From NCBI GenBank assembly GCA_947044405.1, contig CAMRHE010000133.1, positions 4,171,001 to 4,235,000 on the forward strand: DNA of 64,000 nt, written 5' to 3'. The position numbers were made by a program, and so were the translations under genes. Source of the DNA: Leptodactylus fallax (Eukaryota; Chordata; Amphibia; Anura; Leptodactylidae). Below the pieces are notes generated by a model. The model was not told where the DNA came from. It did no database searches and saw nothing but the letters and a program-made list of their open reading frames with translations. Shown in pieces: positions 35,441 through 48,274 of the stretch (its first letter is position 1; each line of letters opens with the position of its first letter).

Positions 35441-37198
35441 TAACAGAAGGTGAGTATGAATGTTTTTGCACCACCCCCCACTTTCCCATTAAACTCTGGA
35501 AAACAGTGTTATTCACTATGTGTTATAGATAGGTTCCCAGGAGCCCTGACAGTGTTATACACTATGTTTTATAGATAGGTTCCTAGGAGCCCTGACAGTG
35601 TTATACACTATGTTTTATAGATAGGTTCCTAGGAGCTCCGACAGTATTCTACACTATGTTTTATAGATAGGTTCCTAGGAGCCCTGATAGTGTTATACAC
35701 TATGTTTTATAGATAGGTTCCTAGGAGTCCTGACAGTATTCTATACCATGTTTTATAGATAGGTTCCTAGGAGTCCTGACAGTATTATACACTATGTTTT
35801 ATAGATAGGTTCCTAGGAGCCCTGGCATTGTTCTACACTATGTTTTATAGATAGGTTCCTAGGAGCCCTGACAATGTTCTACACTATGTTTTATAGATAG
35901 GTTCCTAGGAGTCCTGACAGTGTTCTACACTATGTTTTATAGATAGGTTCCTAGGAGCCCTGACAGTGTTATACACTATGTTTTATAGACAGGTTTATAG
36001 GAGTCCTGACAGTGTTCTACACTATGTTTTATAGATAGGTTCCTAGGAGCCCTGACAGTGTTATACACTATGTTTTATAGATAGGTTCCTAGGAGCCCTG
36101 ACAGTGTTCTACACTATGTTTTATAGATAGGTTCCTAGCAGCCCTGACAGTATTCTACACTATGTTTTATAGATAGGTTTCTAGGAGCCTCGACACTATT
36201 CTACACTATGTTTTATAGATAGGTTCCTAGGAGTCCTGACAGTGTTCTACACTATGTTTTATAGATAGGTTCCTAGCAGCCCTGACAGTGTTATACACTA
36301 TGTTTCATAGATATGTTCATAGTAGCCTTGACAGTGTTCTACACTATGTTTTATAGATAGGTTCCTAGGAGCTTTGACAGTGTTATACACTATGTTTTAT
36401 AGATAGGTTCCTAGGAGCCCTGACAGTGTTCTACACTATGTTTTATAGATAGGTTCCTAGGAGCCCTGACAGTGTTCTACACTATGTTTTATAGATAGGT
36501 TCCTAGGAGCCCTGACAGTGTTCTACACTATGTTTTATAGATAGGTTCCTAGCAGCCCTGACAGTATTCTACACTATGTTTTATAGATAGATTCCTAGGA
36601 GTCCTGACAGTGTTATACACTATGTTTTATAGATAGGTTCCTAGGAGTCCTGACAGTATTCTATACTCTTTTATAGATAGGCTCCTGGAAGCCCTGACAG
36701 TGTTCTACACTATGTTTTATAGATAGCTTCCTAGGAGCCCTGACAGTGTTCTATACTATGTTTTATAGATAGGTTCCTAGGAGCCCTGATAGTGTTCTAC
36801 ACTATGTTATATAGATAGGTTCCTAGGAGTCCTGACAGTGTTATACACTATGTGTTATAGATAGATTCCTAGGAGTCCTGACAGTATTCTATACTATGTT
36901 TTATAGATAGGCTCCTGGAAGCCTGACAGTGTTCTACACTATGTTTTATAGATAGGTTCCTAGGAGCCCTGATAGTGTTCTACACTATGTTTTATAGATA
37001 GGTTCCTAGGAGCCCTGATAGTGTTCTACACTATGTTTTATAGATAGGTTCCTAGGAGTCCTGACAGTGTTATACACTATGTTTTAAGCAAATTTAAGGT
37101 GTGGTTTGTACCACACTTATTCGACCTGAAACAAATCAGGGACCCAAGCTGCAACGACCCAAACATGAAATTAATCTTGAGAAGTTCGCTCATTTCTA
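35441..37198. mobile_element. hAT-like MITE remnant carrying the 46-bp minisatellite
   Basis: The right end (37115-37198) reads TAGAAATGAGCGAACTTC on the opposite strand and has the family block 'gaaacaaatcagggaccc'. Left of the array, 'aggtgagtatgaatgtttttgcacc' and 'attaaactctgg' (35449-35500) correspond to the family core. The left terminus is not preserved. The equivalent organisation, intact, is at 48275-49026. Confidence 0.65.
35510..37085. repeat. 46-bp minisatellite, about 34 copies
   Basis: Head-to-tail copies of a 46-bp unit built on 'tatgttttatagataggttc' and 'ctaggagccctgacagtg'; spacing is 46 (36391 to 36437). Variation is mostly single substitutions (ttctacac or ttatacac, agccct or agtcct), with occasional short deletions near 36665 and 36921. 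The same unit makes up the array at 48448-48910, 11 kb away. Confidence 0.95.
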
Positions 37199-38939
37199 AT
37201 TAACACAGTCTTCTCTGAAAGCATTATTTTGCAGCATTTTTTCACACCTGCCTAAAACTTTTCCATGGTACTGTACATCCCTATCAAAGACAACCAGGGC
37301 AACAGAGATGAAAAGTTCTTTCCATTTTCAATGATTTTTCAGGTACCCTGGTTTCATCCTATTTCCAAAACCATACTTAAAGGGTACCTGAGTTTACATG
37401 AAAAGTTGAAATATGTGAAGGGTCTTGAAGGCAGTCTGTTTTATGACTGTATAAACCTTCATACATAGAGTCCTATCGATTTTTCTGTTGCTAATAATCA
37501 CATGATGGCTGAAACACATTTTACATTTGTTTCTGAGGGTGTGAGCGTGTACAATAAGGAGCAGTCTGTCCCCTCCCCTATTCGTTACTGATGTTGTTCT
37601 ACCATTCTGTCAGGAGTAACTATACAGTATCAAGCAAATAGCTGAGAAAAACCCAAGTGACCACAATATAGGAGAGCCAGTAACAGTGAACTGCACATAC
37701 AGAGCAAATACGGAGCAAATACATGCAGTCAAGCAGATAAAACATAGGAAAGTCAGGAAAGCTGCTTATTGTCTGTGAATAATAGCCCGCCAGTAATCAC
37801 ACAAGCATCCAGAAGTAGGTAAAAGTACATATAAGACTTTTCTTTCATTTTGAGATTTGCAGAATCTTCAGTCCTTTACACAGAGCAGTTTGCAGATGAG
37901 CTGGGAGGAGAATCAACCCCTCCCATTTGCATTCACTGTGTGAAGAGGGTAAAGAACCCCACCCCCCTCCATTCACTGTCTTTCTGTCTTGCCTCTCTCT
38001 CGTATCTAGTGACAAACTTCTCTGGTAACAAAGGAGTCTACTGCAATAGAAGGGAGAAATCTACTGGCAGAAACTTTAGAGAGGTTTTCAGGCAGAAAAC
38101 ATGAAATGAGACCAAGTTGTCTTAAAAATTTGTGACCATTTTAATGACCATGGTAAACTAAGTATAAATCATTAAAACAGGTGAATTTTTAATAAAACTT
38201 ATGGGAGGAAAAATGCCTTTTTCTCCACTTCAGGCAGTTTTCCTCCCCACCACTGCCTCTGAAGATATTGGTTCACTCTGAATTCTTTGCTAAATCCATC
38301 TTGGGAAACCAGGATCAGGTTATATGTTGCTCAAAAAGGTCTATAGAGAGAGTAAGTTGAAGGAGAAGTTGAGTGAGAGAAGCAGAGACACACACAGATA
38401 TGCTGCAGTTAGTAGCAAGTATTCTGTCTCACCCCAAGTGTTTTATTCACATTAGCACTACTCAGTACTTCTCTATAGTCTCCTCCACACTATCTCTGAG
38501 TGAGAGGTAGAGAGCAAAATCTCTGACGTCCTCCATGTGTTCTCTATTCATGCCCAATGCTATTTCCAAACAATGGCTCAGAGACTGGCAGATATGTGAC
38601 CTAACAGCTTAGATAAAAACTGTATAAACCAGCATCAGGGGTCCCATTATCCTCTGCTCTCTGAAAATAAGAAGCCAGCAGGATTTTATCACAAGCTTTA
38701 TATAGAAAACTTCAGGTAATATGGGATCTTTACATATAGAAGAAAAGGAATTCTAAAGTTATTCATTATTTGCTGTAGATGACAAAAGTTGTATTTTCTT
38801 ACCTAAATATGAGTTTTCCTTAAAACACACATTTAAAAAATTGCTAAATTCTCAGCAAATTCTCCTCAAAGGAAATGTATCACATATACAGTATATATAT
38901 TTTTTTTACAACTTAAAGCGAACAACCTACTTGAACAAC
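37199..38939. other. mostly unassigned; dispersed repeat at 38240-38570
   Basis: A lone TTAA MITE-like start (TTAAAGGGTACCTGAG) lies at 37377. 38240-38570 is the second copy of the repeat at 6960-7330. No gene seen. Confidence 0.4.
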
Positions 38940-39270
38940 TTTTCATAAATGAATAGTACAGCTTAATATATGAAACTTTGCCTTATCTTATTTGTAAATA
39001 TCTTATTATAGAAATATGTGGCCTTCCCCACTTATCAGGCACAGTTACTTTTATTAGTTTATGAAGAGCGGAGGGGGATTGAAAAGACACTCAAATGACT
39101 GCTGCTCTTACACTCTGCTACTCTGTACGCTTTTAACATTGCTGGGTTTGTTGATAAGAGGCTATGGGTGCACAGAATGAGGCAATAATCAATTAACTAA
39201 CAGATCTCCTTAACATGATATATTACAAATTTTCTTATATTGAAATGAACTATTCATTTCTGAAAAACTA
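38940..39270. mobile_element. AT-rich foldback element
   Basis: The left arm 'cataaatgaatagtacagct' (38945) pairs with the right arm, which on the opposite strand from about 39267 reads 'cagaaatgaatagttcattt'. Adjacent blocks 'aatatatgaaactttg' and 'aatataagaaaatttg' also pair. No coding sequence. Confidence 0.5.
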
Positions 39271-39519
39271 GAGGTACATGTTAAAACCAGATAGTGATAC
39301 ATAGTCTTTATTATATGTATTGAAAACTAAGCCTCCTAAGAATGAATCTGTATGTGTAACATTTGTCAGTAGTATAATGTTGTACCGTGTTAGCCATTGA
39401 AAATTTTCAATGACTAACATTTGTCAGATCAGCCATTTGCCAGTCTTCTTCCTCCTCACATACTGGTGCCTGTCTGTAAGACGACTGGCTGCGGCAAGAG
39501 CCCCCCCCCCAAACTTCAC

Positions 39520-39912
39520 TGCCTGCAATAGGAGACAATAATCACTAAGCCCCACATAATAAGTGGGGCCCAGGGAAGGTGAGTAAAAATAATAAGCTGT
39601 TATACTCACGTTGACACAACTCCCAAGTGGACGTCCAGCGATCCCCGGCATACTCTTCAGGCTTCCTCCCACCTCTGGCTTATATCACGCACCCCAGTGT
39701 CACTACTGAGGCCTGCGATTGGGCCTTAGTGGTCACATGGGGTACACCGACGTCATGCCTCTTTGACCCAGCGTCATGACATCGGTGTGCCCAACGTGAG
39801 TTTAATAATAGTGCTTCCAGTTCCAAACATGTTCGGTCCAAAACAAACCAGAATTCCAAACCTCATGAATATTCGTCTATACAAATCTTGTGAGGTTTAA
39901 CCATTTCTGCTC
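39520..39912. mobile_element. hAT-like MITE, left end lost
   Basis: The core 'cataataagtggggcccagg', 'gaaggtgagtaaaaataa', then 'gaggcctgcgattgggcctt' and 'gacgtcatg', and the right arm 'catgttcggtccaaaacaaa' ending 'gaggtttaaccatttctg'. The left terminus is not found. Confidence 0.55.
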
Positions 39913-40817
39913 AGGAAATCTTGAGCCACCAGGAAAAGTAAGGAAGGACACATCTGTGATTATAAGTTTGGGTCCTTCTCTTCAAACATAAGCAACATTT
40001 TGCAGTATATGATTGAAAGTCCCTTGTACTCGATTTCGATAGAAAGCTTTTGTCTAAGACAGGGCAAGTCATTTTTGAGTCCCATCTCCCTACAAGGACA
40101 ATTGATGATTTTTAGCCATGGAAATACTAGGTGGTATAATGAAATATAGCCACATATTGTCAAAGTATTGCATTGCGCTAGACTTAATGAATATATTCTG
40201 GCTGCCAAAGAGTGATGATCCCCTATAAGCTTAGTAAAAGGACACCTTAGTCATAACAATGAAGACAATCAAATGTTCAGATCCAAAACTGAGGATCCAT
40301 ATAAGAGAAGTAGTAAATCAGACTCAAGGCTGAAAGACCAGCAATATACAATAACCAGATAATAACTCCGCAGCAATATGGCCTTTTATAGGTCTGAACG
40401 ATAACTTGATACAACTTTTACTACATTCACAAACACTCGGTTTATGGGTCAATTGTTTCTGAGGCTTGTAAAACTTTTATTCCATTATAGTTCAAATCAA
40501 CTCGGATCAATTTATCGTTGCAGTGATACCGAGGATTTAATAAGTCTGAAATTTCAGTTTAGCAAAAATTGGCAGAGCGGAGGCAGCAGTTGGTTCTCTT
40601 CTAAGGACAACTTGTAGGATTCTGTCTAGAGTGAATGTCTATGTTCCGAACCTATCTAGTTCCAAAAATTTCCATTGTGATTTTTTTGTGTTTATTATGT
40701 AACCGCCCTACAAGATACTGTCATTAGTTTGACATTGATTTTCCTGCTGACAGATCCCGTTAATGTTACACCCGCCCTGGCCCCTCTGGAGTTTGTCCAA
40801 TTCCTGGAAAACCTCTG
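39913..40817. other. unassigned sequence
   Basis: No recognised feature until the satellite array. Confidence 0.4.
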
Positions 40818-41025
40818 AATAATGTCCCACTGTGCACACAGTATAATGTGCCATAGTAGCCCCTTCACACAGTATAATGTGCCATAGTAGCCCCTTCACA
40901 CAATATAATGTGCCATAGTAGCCCCTTCACACAGTATAATGTCCCATAGTAGCCCCTTCACACTGTATAATGTCCCATATTGACCTCCATACAGTATAAT
41001 GTCCCATAGTGGCCCTTCCACACCA
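40818..41025. repeat. second 31-bp satellite array, about 6-7 copies
   Basis: Units of 'agtataatgtgccatagtag' followed by 'ccccttcacac', period 31, the same family as 8040-8637 with a different dominant variant. As at the first locus, a hAT-like MITE follows on its right. Confidence 0.85.
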
Positions 41026-41029
41026 CTTA

Positions 41030-41418
41030 CAAGCTATTATCATAGTTTGGGGTCTCTTCAGACCCTAGAGTATAATAAGCGGAGGCTTATTATACATAAA
41101 ACATAACAAACATTGTTCTTCACCTACCCTGGGTTACGGTCTTCAGGCCTCTTCTGGTCTCGAAGACGTCACAAATGAGACCAGACTGCCTGAGATAGGC
41201 TGTAGTGGTCACTTGGGTTACATTGGCGTCATTATGCCGGTGTGACCAACGTAATCGCAGAGGCCCAATCTGTCTCTGACGTCATAATCTCTGATACCAG
41301 AAGAGGCACGAAGACCAGTGCCAGAGCCCAGGGAAGGTTAGTAAGACTGTTAGTTATGTTTGCTCACCTCCCCTGGGCCTCTGCTCCATTATACTGGGGT
41401 CTCCCGAGAGATTAAGCT
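41030..41418. mobile_element. hAT-like MITE lacking both termini
   Basis: Family core: 'ggggtctcttcagaccctag', 'agtataataagcggaggc', 'caggcctcttctggtctc', a mirrored 'accagaagaggc', 'tcacctcccctgggcctctg' and 'attatactggggtctc'. The terminal repeats are not present. Confidence 0.6.
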
Positions 41419-43338
41419 CCGCCCATGCTTGGGCACTAAGTTCTGTCTCTGCTGTGGCACTAAGCTCCGCCCCTGCTGTGACACTAAGCTCCACCCCTTG
41501 TGTAGTGATTGCCAAATCTTTTCAATTACTCTCCACCTTTGTTGTGCCCCAGTGTCCACAACAGTGCCCAAGTGTCCACAGTGCCCCAGTGGACCACTGT
41601 TCAGCTGAAATGGCTGCACAGGCAGTATGTCCGCCCTTGGCCAGTGCACTGAGGAGGAGTCACTGCATGGCTGAAGGAAAAGATGGAAGAATACTAGACA
41701 CTGCCCCTCCTCCTCTCTCTCCATCACTGACCTGTGAATTACGTTTCCTACCTGCTCCAGAGTCCTCACAAGTCCATCGCTGTGTGCTGTCGCCTACTAG
41801 TCATAATAATTAAAACTAATGCTTTCCGATCTGGGTTCCCCTTCTCTCTGGCTCCCTCCCTGTGTATGTTGTAGTATTAACGTACCTTTTACTAGGAATA
41901 GGAGTTACAACCTGAATAATGATCCCTGCCATTAGCTTTCCCTCCATTATATTTTACAGGAAACTCTATCACTTACTTTGCACCTTCAAACAAAGTGACT
42001 GGGCCAGATCTAGAAGATCAAAAGTTCTACAATTCACCCAAAAAGGTCAGTACGCACAAATACATATTGCAGGGTAATGTCCGTGCCTGATGGCCGGGTA
42101 ATATGAAGTCAGATGACAATGAATAAAATTTACACCCAACCATTGGGAGTCCCAACCATGTCGTGTTTGGCTATTTCTGTGGAGACTGACCACGAATGTA
42201 CATGGAATAGAACTTGTGGACCCGGGACTGCCCCCACAGTTTAATGTCCCTCTTCATCTGCCAAAGTTTAACATAAAAAACACTGAAACTCAGCTCTCCT
42301 CTCTCCCCTGCTGCGCAGTCTGCAGTCTCTTGTCCTAGAGTGTTAAGGGAGCTGCAGGTGCGATGTGATGACATCATCACATCGTGCCTACAGCTCTCGG
42401 AGCCAGAGCACACAGTGGTGAGGCAGGAACTGTCTGCTCCTGCTTCACCTCTGTATTCAACTCATCTGCGTCCTCTCCGGACACAGATGAGTTGCATCTG
42501 GGACATACCTCCCTCCGACCGGGACTGCGGGACATGACCCATAATCCGGGACTGTCCTGCAGAATCCGGGATGGTTGGGAGGTATGGTGCTGTCTGTGTC
42601 ATCCACCAGTATATCTGGGTCAACCATCACCAACCTGAGCAAAGATCAGATCCCCATATTGGGTTAAAGGGTGAAGACCAGGAGACCATCTCTCTGCGGG
42701 CCTGGGTTGACATGTTGGGTCCTAGTCCTGATATTATAACTATTGGCCTATATATGGGATTCACATCCATAGATCATAAAGCAAAAGGAAACTGAAGCAC
42801 TGAAATAGAACACAACATGTTACTAGGAAATCACAGCAGAATGTATATTAATGATCAGAGGGCTAATATTTCAGGCTATTAACGGCTCCTGGATAAATTG
42901 GATTTTTTTTTTTTTTTTTTTTTTTGCGGTAACATCTGTCCACATTACAAAGATTAGAAGCCTAATTTTATAGATGTACTGCGGCTGTGTTCTGCTTAAT
43001 ACGTGCTCAGTGCCAGCGAACAGATTCAGGAGTCAGATTTCTAAATCTGGGGAGATTCATGAACATAATCATAAATGTTAATGGATGCAAACGCTTTCAC
43101 CAGATTGCACGGAATGAAGGGAAACGCATAGCAAGATTGTATAATTATTAGTGGAAATGGAAGGGAATACAGTGAAACCTCTCCGAGCCTGCAAAGCAGA
43201 AAATATGGTCTTCTATGGGGGTGGTCTTCTCAAAGAAAAAGGGATACAAATGTGCAGGCCCAAAAACACAAAATAATGATGAAACAGCCCAAAATCATGT
43301 CTTTTATGTCTGGCATCAGAATCAGGCCTAGACTACAG
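41419..43338. other. mostly unassigned; 'cctcccaacc' repeat at 42170-42590
   Basis: 41420-41620 has short degenerate repeats ('ctaagctccgcccctgctgt'-like, 'cagtgtccacaa'). 42170-42590 ends in a dispersed repeat whose opposite-strand start 'atacctcccaaccatccc' recurs at 49846. A 23-to-27-base T run is at 42904. No gene. Confidence 0.45.
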
Positions 43339-43884
43339 TAGTGATAGGCAAATTTCTGAAGATTTGTTTAGTTTCAGGTTTGCAGGGTTCACTCCAAAGA
43401 TTCATTTCTGAACCGGAAGTGACATTATGACTCTAGGTTCACACATGTGCTTGGGTTTCCGTCCTTTGGGTCCACTTGGGGACCCAAAAAAAGGAAATCC
43501 AATCTACTTAAAAAGCGGCTACTTGCAGGACTTTTCATCCGAATTTTTCAAGCAGATTCGGAGACGGAATCCCCCAACGGAAAGCGAGTGCTTGTGTAAA
43601 CCCAGCTTTATACTGTGGGATTTCTTTAGACCTCAGTGTATAATAGGTGGAGGCCTAGGAAAGGTGTAAAATATAGAAAAACACTTAGTCTCACCTTGTA
43701 GTATCCGGCAGTCCCTATGCTGCTTCATTTGGCCTCTTCCAGCCTCCTGGGTGACGTCATGTGCTCCAGGGCTACGCAAGTGTCATGATATCGGCATGCC
43801 CCATGTGACCTCTGAGGCCAGAAGAGGCCCTAGAGGGAGCACCGATCGAATCTGGTTTGATCCAAACTGGTTCGTCCATCTCTA
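43339..43884. mobile_element. hAT-like MITE with a nested MITE
   Basis: Starts TAGTGATAGGCAAATTTC and ends as TAGAGATGGACGAACCAG on the opposite strand. The family core 'gacctcagtgtataataggt', 'gaggcctaggaaaggtg' and 'gacgtcatg' is present. A second palindromic element ('taggttcacacatg' at 43432 to 'tgtgtaaacccagc' near 43605) interrupts the left arm and is related to 50512-50722. Confidence 0.65.
43431..43606. mobile_element. 'taggttcacac' foldback MITE
   Basis: The left arm 'taggttcacacatgtgctt' and, on the opposite strand, 'gctgggtttacacaagcact' are inverted. The interior has 'gggtttccgtcctttgggtc'. Related to the element at 50512-50722, which shares 'gggtccccaagcggac' in opposite orientation. 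Confidence 0.55.
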
Positions 43885-44038
43885 TCCTGGACTAGGACTA
43901 ATAAAACAAGTGATGTACTGTACACAAGTCACCCCAGTCCACAGTCATATCCATACATGGCCCACTCTCATGATAACTTCCTCCCTTCCCAGTTGAAGAT
44001 GGTCTTATCATTCTTGGTCAGAATCAGTGGGGCATAGT

Positions 44039-44585
44039 TAGAGGTGAGCAAACCGGTTCATAATGAGCTAGGTTTGTTACGAATTTTCCAAAAATTTTGG
44101 ATGAGTCTGAGATTTTTTTGGGGTTCGCCACCCATGAATCATTATCATACACTGGAGTCTGATCAGATTATAAATAGCTGGGCCCCAGGGGAGGGATGGA
44201 CAAAATAAAAAAACACTGGTACTCACCTCTTTCTGCCTCTTCTGAGGATCCAGTCTTCTTTCCTGGTGTCTGGTTTTCACCTGCAAGCTCCTCCGGAGTC
44301 TTCTCCCATGTCACATCTTACAGAGTCTGTGATTGAGCTTCAGGGGTCATGTGGTGTGGGCCAACATCATGACGCTCAGTCAAAGAGTCATAATGTCAAT
44401 TTGTCCCACATGAAGACCCTGTGTTCTGCGATGTTAGAGAAGATGCCAGGACAAGAACCTGGAAGGAAAGTCCAGATGTCAGGAAGGAATATTGTCTACA
44501 CCTCCCCAGAGTATAATAATAGTCCTTAAGGTTCACAAACTTTGCGAATATTCCCAAAACAAATCTTGCGAGGGGCCCATCACTA
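44039..44585. mobile_element. hAT-like MITE with degraded 8-bp duplication
   Basis: Starts TAGAGGTGAGCAAACCGG; the right end reads TAGTGATGGGCCCCTCGC on the opposite strand. Flanks ggcatagt (44031-44038) and ggcattat (44586-44593) agree at 6 of 8. The core has 'gggccccaggggagg', 'actcacctctttctgcctc' and a mirrored second half. Confidence 0.7.
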
Positions 44586-44593
44586 GGCATTAT

Positions 44594-45420
44594 GCTAGTA
44601 ACTTTTCGTCCCTGATGTCCCTTGCAAACCCTCTGCTCATGACTGTTCCAGTCTAGTGATGTGGAAGAGTGAAACCCCACAGAACGTGTAAGTCCAATGT
44701 GCGGTCTTTTCAAAGTGGTTCTCACTAAAAAAAAAAATTGCTTAAAAATGTGGTCTTTGTTTGTCATGGGAGGACCACAGAGGAGAAAAATTTTGGCAAG
44801 CAACATTGGTCATATAAAAAGTCTTTGGGGGTCTTCTTAAATAAACTGAACTAAAATATTCACTGAAACCCTGCTTACGTTTTGTTTCTAAGGCAAACAG
44901 CAGAAGTTCTGTCAAAGTGAATGTGACGCGTATGTCTATGGAGAAACGGATGGTAAACTGTGGCATCAACAATGTGCGTATAGTGAAATGTGATGATGGG
45001 CCAGGTCGAAGGACATATACGGGGAAAAAATATGTGACGGCACTCCAAAAAATGTTATCTGCAGAGGATTTATTAATAGAAGTCACATCAAAAGAAGAGA
45101 CAGTGTACAATTCAGTTATCCATTATTGCTGCAACGTTTCAGGATCAATTCCCTTCATCAGGCTAGGATAACAAAAAAAGGGGGGGAGGAACAAAACAAT
45201 AAGAAACGAGAAGTTACAAAGACCGGGCACCATCATAATGAAAAACACAATATTTAAAAAAAACTAATATACCAAGGAAATATCATACAAGTGTCGATAC
45301 AATATGGAATGATACAGGTCAAGACTACATGGGTCAGAAATACGTATATACACGGGCTAAGGGACTGACTGAGTATTAAGTGTCGAAATAAGGTTAACCA
45401 TAGTCATATACAACTCTAAT
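44594..45420. other. unassigned; fragment resembling other dispersed repeats
   Basis: Contains 'gcaacgtttcaggatcaatt' at 45131 next to 'cccttcatcaggctagg', a wording common in amphibian transposon ends, but I cannot assign it. A degenerate frame at 44917-45171 has no recognised domain. Confidence 0.35.
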
Positions 45421-45421
45421 A

Positions 45422-45545
45422 CAGTTATGGCCGTAAGTATTGGCACCACCAACAACACAAAAAAGGCAAATTGGACATAATTTCACACAAAACTCCAAAA
45501 ATGGGTACAAAGGTACAGAATTGGCAGGAAGTGCCAAGATATAGG
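45422..45545. mobile_element. solo terminal repeat of a Tc1-like element
   Basis: TA (45420-45421) followed by CAGTTATGGCCGTAAGTATT and 'ggcaccaccaacaacac', the form of a Tc1-family terminus. No opposite end or transposase is seen nearby. Confidence 0.55.
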
Positions 45546-47100
45546 ATCGGGAGTACAGGGCAGTTCCTTGAGGAACGAGCGCGCCGGCACGCATGAGGAC
45601 CAGAGCGGCATCTCACAGCGCTACTGCAAAGGTGCCGGCTCCGGTCCTAACACAGACACTTTTCTGGCCATGAACAGCACTTCCTTTAAGCCACTATATA
45701 GTTACAGGCTCACAGCACAGTGTAGAAATTCTCCCTCCCTTCACTGCTATGATTTCTCTGCCTATCTGCCTAAAACTGATCAAATCTAACTAATCTTCGT
45801 TCCACTAATCCTCCTTCTATTATTCTGTACATCTATTGCACTGTTGCTGTTGTTTACCAGTAGCAAAATGCAGCTATTAGTATCTCTCAACTTCAACACG
45901 TGGCTCTATCTTCCTCAGCTAAAATCTTACATGGTGCCTGTAATATCAGCACTGTAAGGTGTCTACCTACCACTCATTATTGGCCGAGAGGCTGTCAGGT
46001 GATCTCAGGTAAGGCCAGAAGCCATCCAATGTAACAGACACGTGTCTCCTCTGTATTTTCACTGCACAATGCATGTCGCAGTGGCCATTTTTATTCACCT
46101 GAGACTAATCGCAAAGGTTTTGTGACAAATTTGACTCCTAACGAATTGGTTCGCCCACCTCTAGTCATCACATCCCGTGGCAGTGCGTTCCACAGTAAAG
46201 AAGCCCCATCTATGACTCGGGTAATGTTGGGAAGGGCTAAAATATTGACCAAAGATTCATTTATACCATGTTCTAGATAGTAAAAAAAAATTACTACATT
46301 TTGCTACAAGATTGTTTCACATGGATCTTGATTTCTACAGAACAGGAAGTGCCAGCTTATTATGAGGTTCAATGTGAAAATTTGAGAATTTTCAAAATTA
46401 ATCACAAGAAAAAATAAATTTTTCTTAAAAAAAAATGTCTACCTAAAACCAATCTGTAATTTTCCGATGATACATTCCCAATTTCATGTAGCCATCTTTA
46501 AGAATTCCATGTCCACGCTCACAACATGATTAAATGAAATGATTAATGGGAAATATGTGAAACTTTTTGTGTGTTTTTGAGGTACACAGAAGAAAATGTA
46601 ATAACTGTAGTGAGAAGGTCCTTCGGGAATGAAATGTACACAATCTGCTAGACCAAATATTAATAAAACTCATGATGGCGCCACACGAGTCGTAGAAAAC
46701 GGTAAAGTAGCAAATTTTAAATTGCTCCTGGAATGCAAATGATTTTTTTTTTCCGAAGCGTTGAATAATTGTGACGGTACAGCGAGTATCTCCTTCTTAT
46801 TTAAGCGTGATCTTCATGCAATTCAGCTGCGCTGGGAATATTCAACATCACAGGTGATTTCATTAGAAATAGATCCCACAAAATTACATTTTTTGTTGCT
46901 ATTCCTGTGTGCACCCCAGGGCTATGAAGGGGAATAGATGCAATTTTCAATTTCATAGAAATACAGACGCTCAAGGCTACAGAGACACGTTTTTTTTCAC
47001 TATTTGAGAAAAAAGAAATTAATAAAAATCCTATACCTTAAATAGAATCATCTTCACCCTTGGTTTGCTCTAAATAAACATTTGGAAGTGAATGAAATAT
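45546..47100. other. unassigned; hAT-like MITE end at 46085-46163
   Basis: Apart from the MITE terminus, the stretch is AT-rich without recognised motifs. Confidence 0.4.
46085..46163. mobile_element. hAT-like MITE right end, solo
   Basis: Ends as TAGAGGTGGGCGAACCAATT on the opposite strand, preceded by 'gccatttttattcacctgag'. The remainder of the element is missing. Confidence 0.55.
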
Positions 47101-47109
47101 TAGTTCCAC

Positions 47110-48090
47110 ATCTCGGTGAATATTCCGAGCCGTACGACAGGGCCTTTGTCTAATAATATATTAGAATTGACTATAGGGAATTTTGTGATGGAGAGGCATG
47201 AAATAATAAGTATAGTCAGTATTGGCCATTTGTTGCTTTGTAGAATTTTCAACAGAAGTAATAAAATTTTAATAATATTTATACCGTATGTATACATGCA
47301 ATTTTCATCTGACTGGGTCGTAAGCATGATTTTGTTAAATGAGAGGTTCCCAGGTTTATATTGCGGCATTCAGTCAATTCCCTCGTAATAAAGTGGATTA
47401 AGTACACATAAATAATACTTTACAAAAACTGTACATATAAATAATACTGTCATATTGTATAAATAAATAATATCGCCAAATATCACAAAACTTTCAAAGA
47501 ATATCAGCCAGAGGTCTCCCTATAAACTGACCATAAGGACTTACGTCATAGAGAATAAAATAATGAATATAGTCAGTATTGGCCATTTGTTGCCTCGTAG
47601 AGTTTGCAACAGAAACAATGAAATTTTAATAAAATACCGTATGTATACATGTAATTTTCCTCGGTTGGGCCATATGGAGGATTTTGTCAAGTGAGAGGTT
47701 CATGGGTTTATATTGCAGGTATATAGTCAGTACCCTTATCATTATTAAATAATACTGTACAAATAAATAATGCTGCCATATTGTACAAAACTTTCAAATA
47801 ATATCAGCCAAAGGTCCTCCTATGAACTGATTATAGGGAATTTTGTGGTGGAGGGAAATTAAATAATAAGTACAGTCAGCAGTGATTATTTGTTGCCTTG
47901 TAGAATTTACAACAGACACAATAAAATTTTAATAAAATGTATTCCGTATGAGAAGCACTACAAATTTATTAAAATTTATACTGCATGCCTGTATGTAATT
48001 TCATTGATCATTGGCGTATGCAAGGTTTTGTCAAATGAGAGGTTTAAAAGTTTTATAATGCAGGAATTCAGTCAGTACCCTGACATACAT
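47110..48090. repeat. three diverged tandem copies of a 300-360 bp unit
   Basis: The block 'tagtcagtattggccatttg' and 'tgttgc…gtagaattt…caacag…aaaattttaat' recurs at about 47213, 47570 and 47874 (tgttgc at 47231, 47588, 47891, spacing 357 and 303). Each copy ends in 'tttgtcaaatgagaggtt' and 'attcagtcagtaccct'-like sequence. Divergence is high, so the duplication is old. Not coding. Confidence 0.75.
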
Positions 48091-48274
48091 AAATAATCCT
48101 CTAGTACATATAAATAATGCCCTAGAAAAACAGTACACATAAATAATACTATCATACAAAAGTCATATTGTTGACAATCCCCTTGTGACTGCTGAGGCCC
48201 AATCACAGGCCTCAGAAGTCCCCCGAGGGTGCTGATGTCACCCTGGAGGCTGGAAGAGGCCAAAAGATGCGCAG

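Noticed and set aside
45131..45175. 'gcaacgtttcaggatc' motif as the end of a known transposon
   Set aside because: The wording recalls common amphibian and fish repeat ends, but I found no second terminus or coding sequence to support a call.
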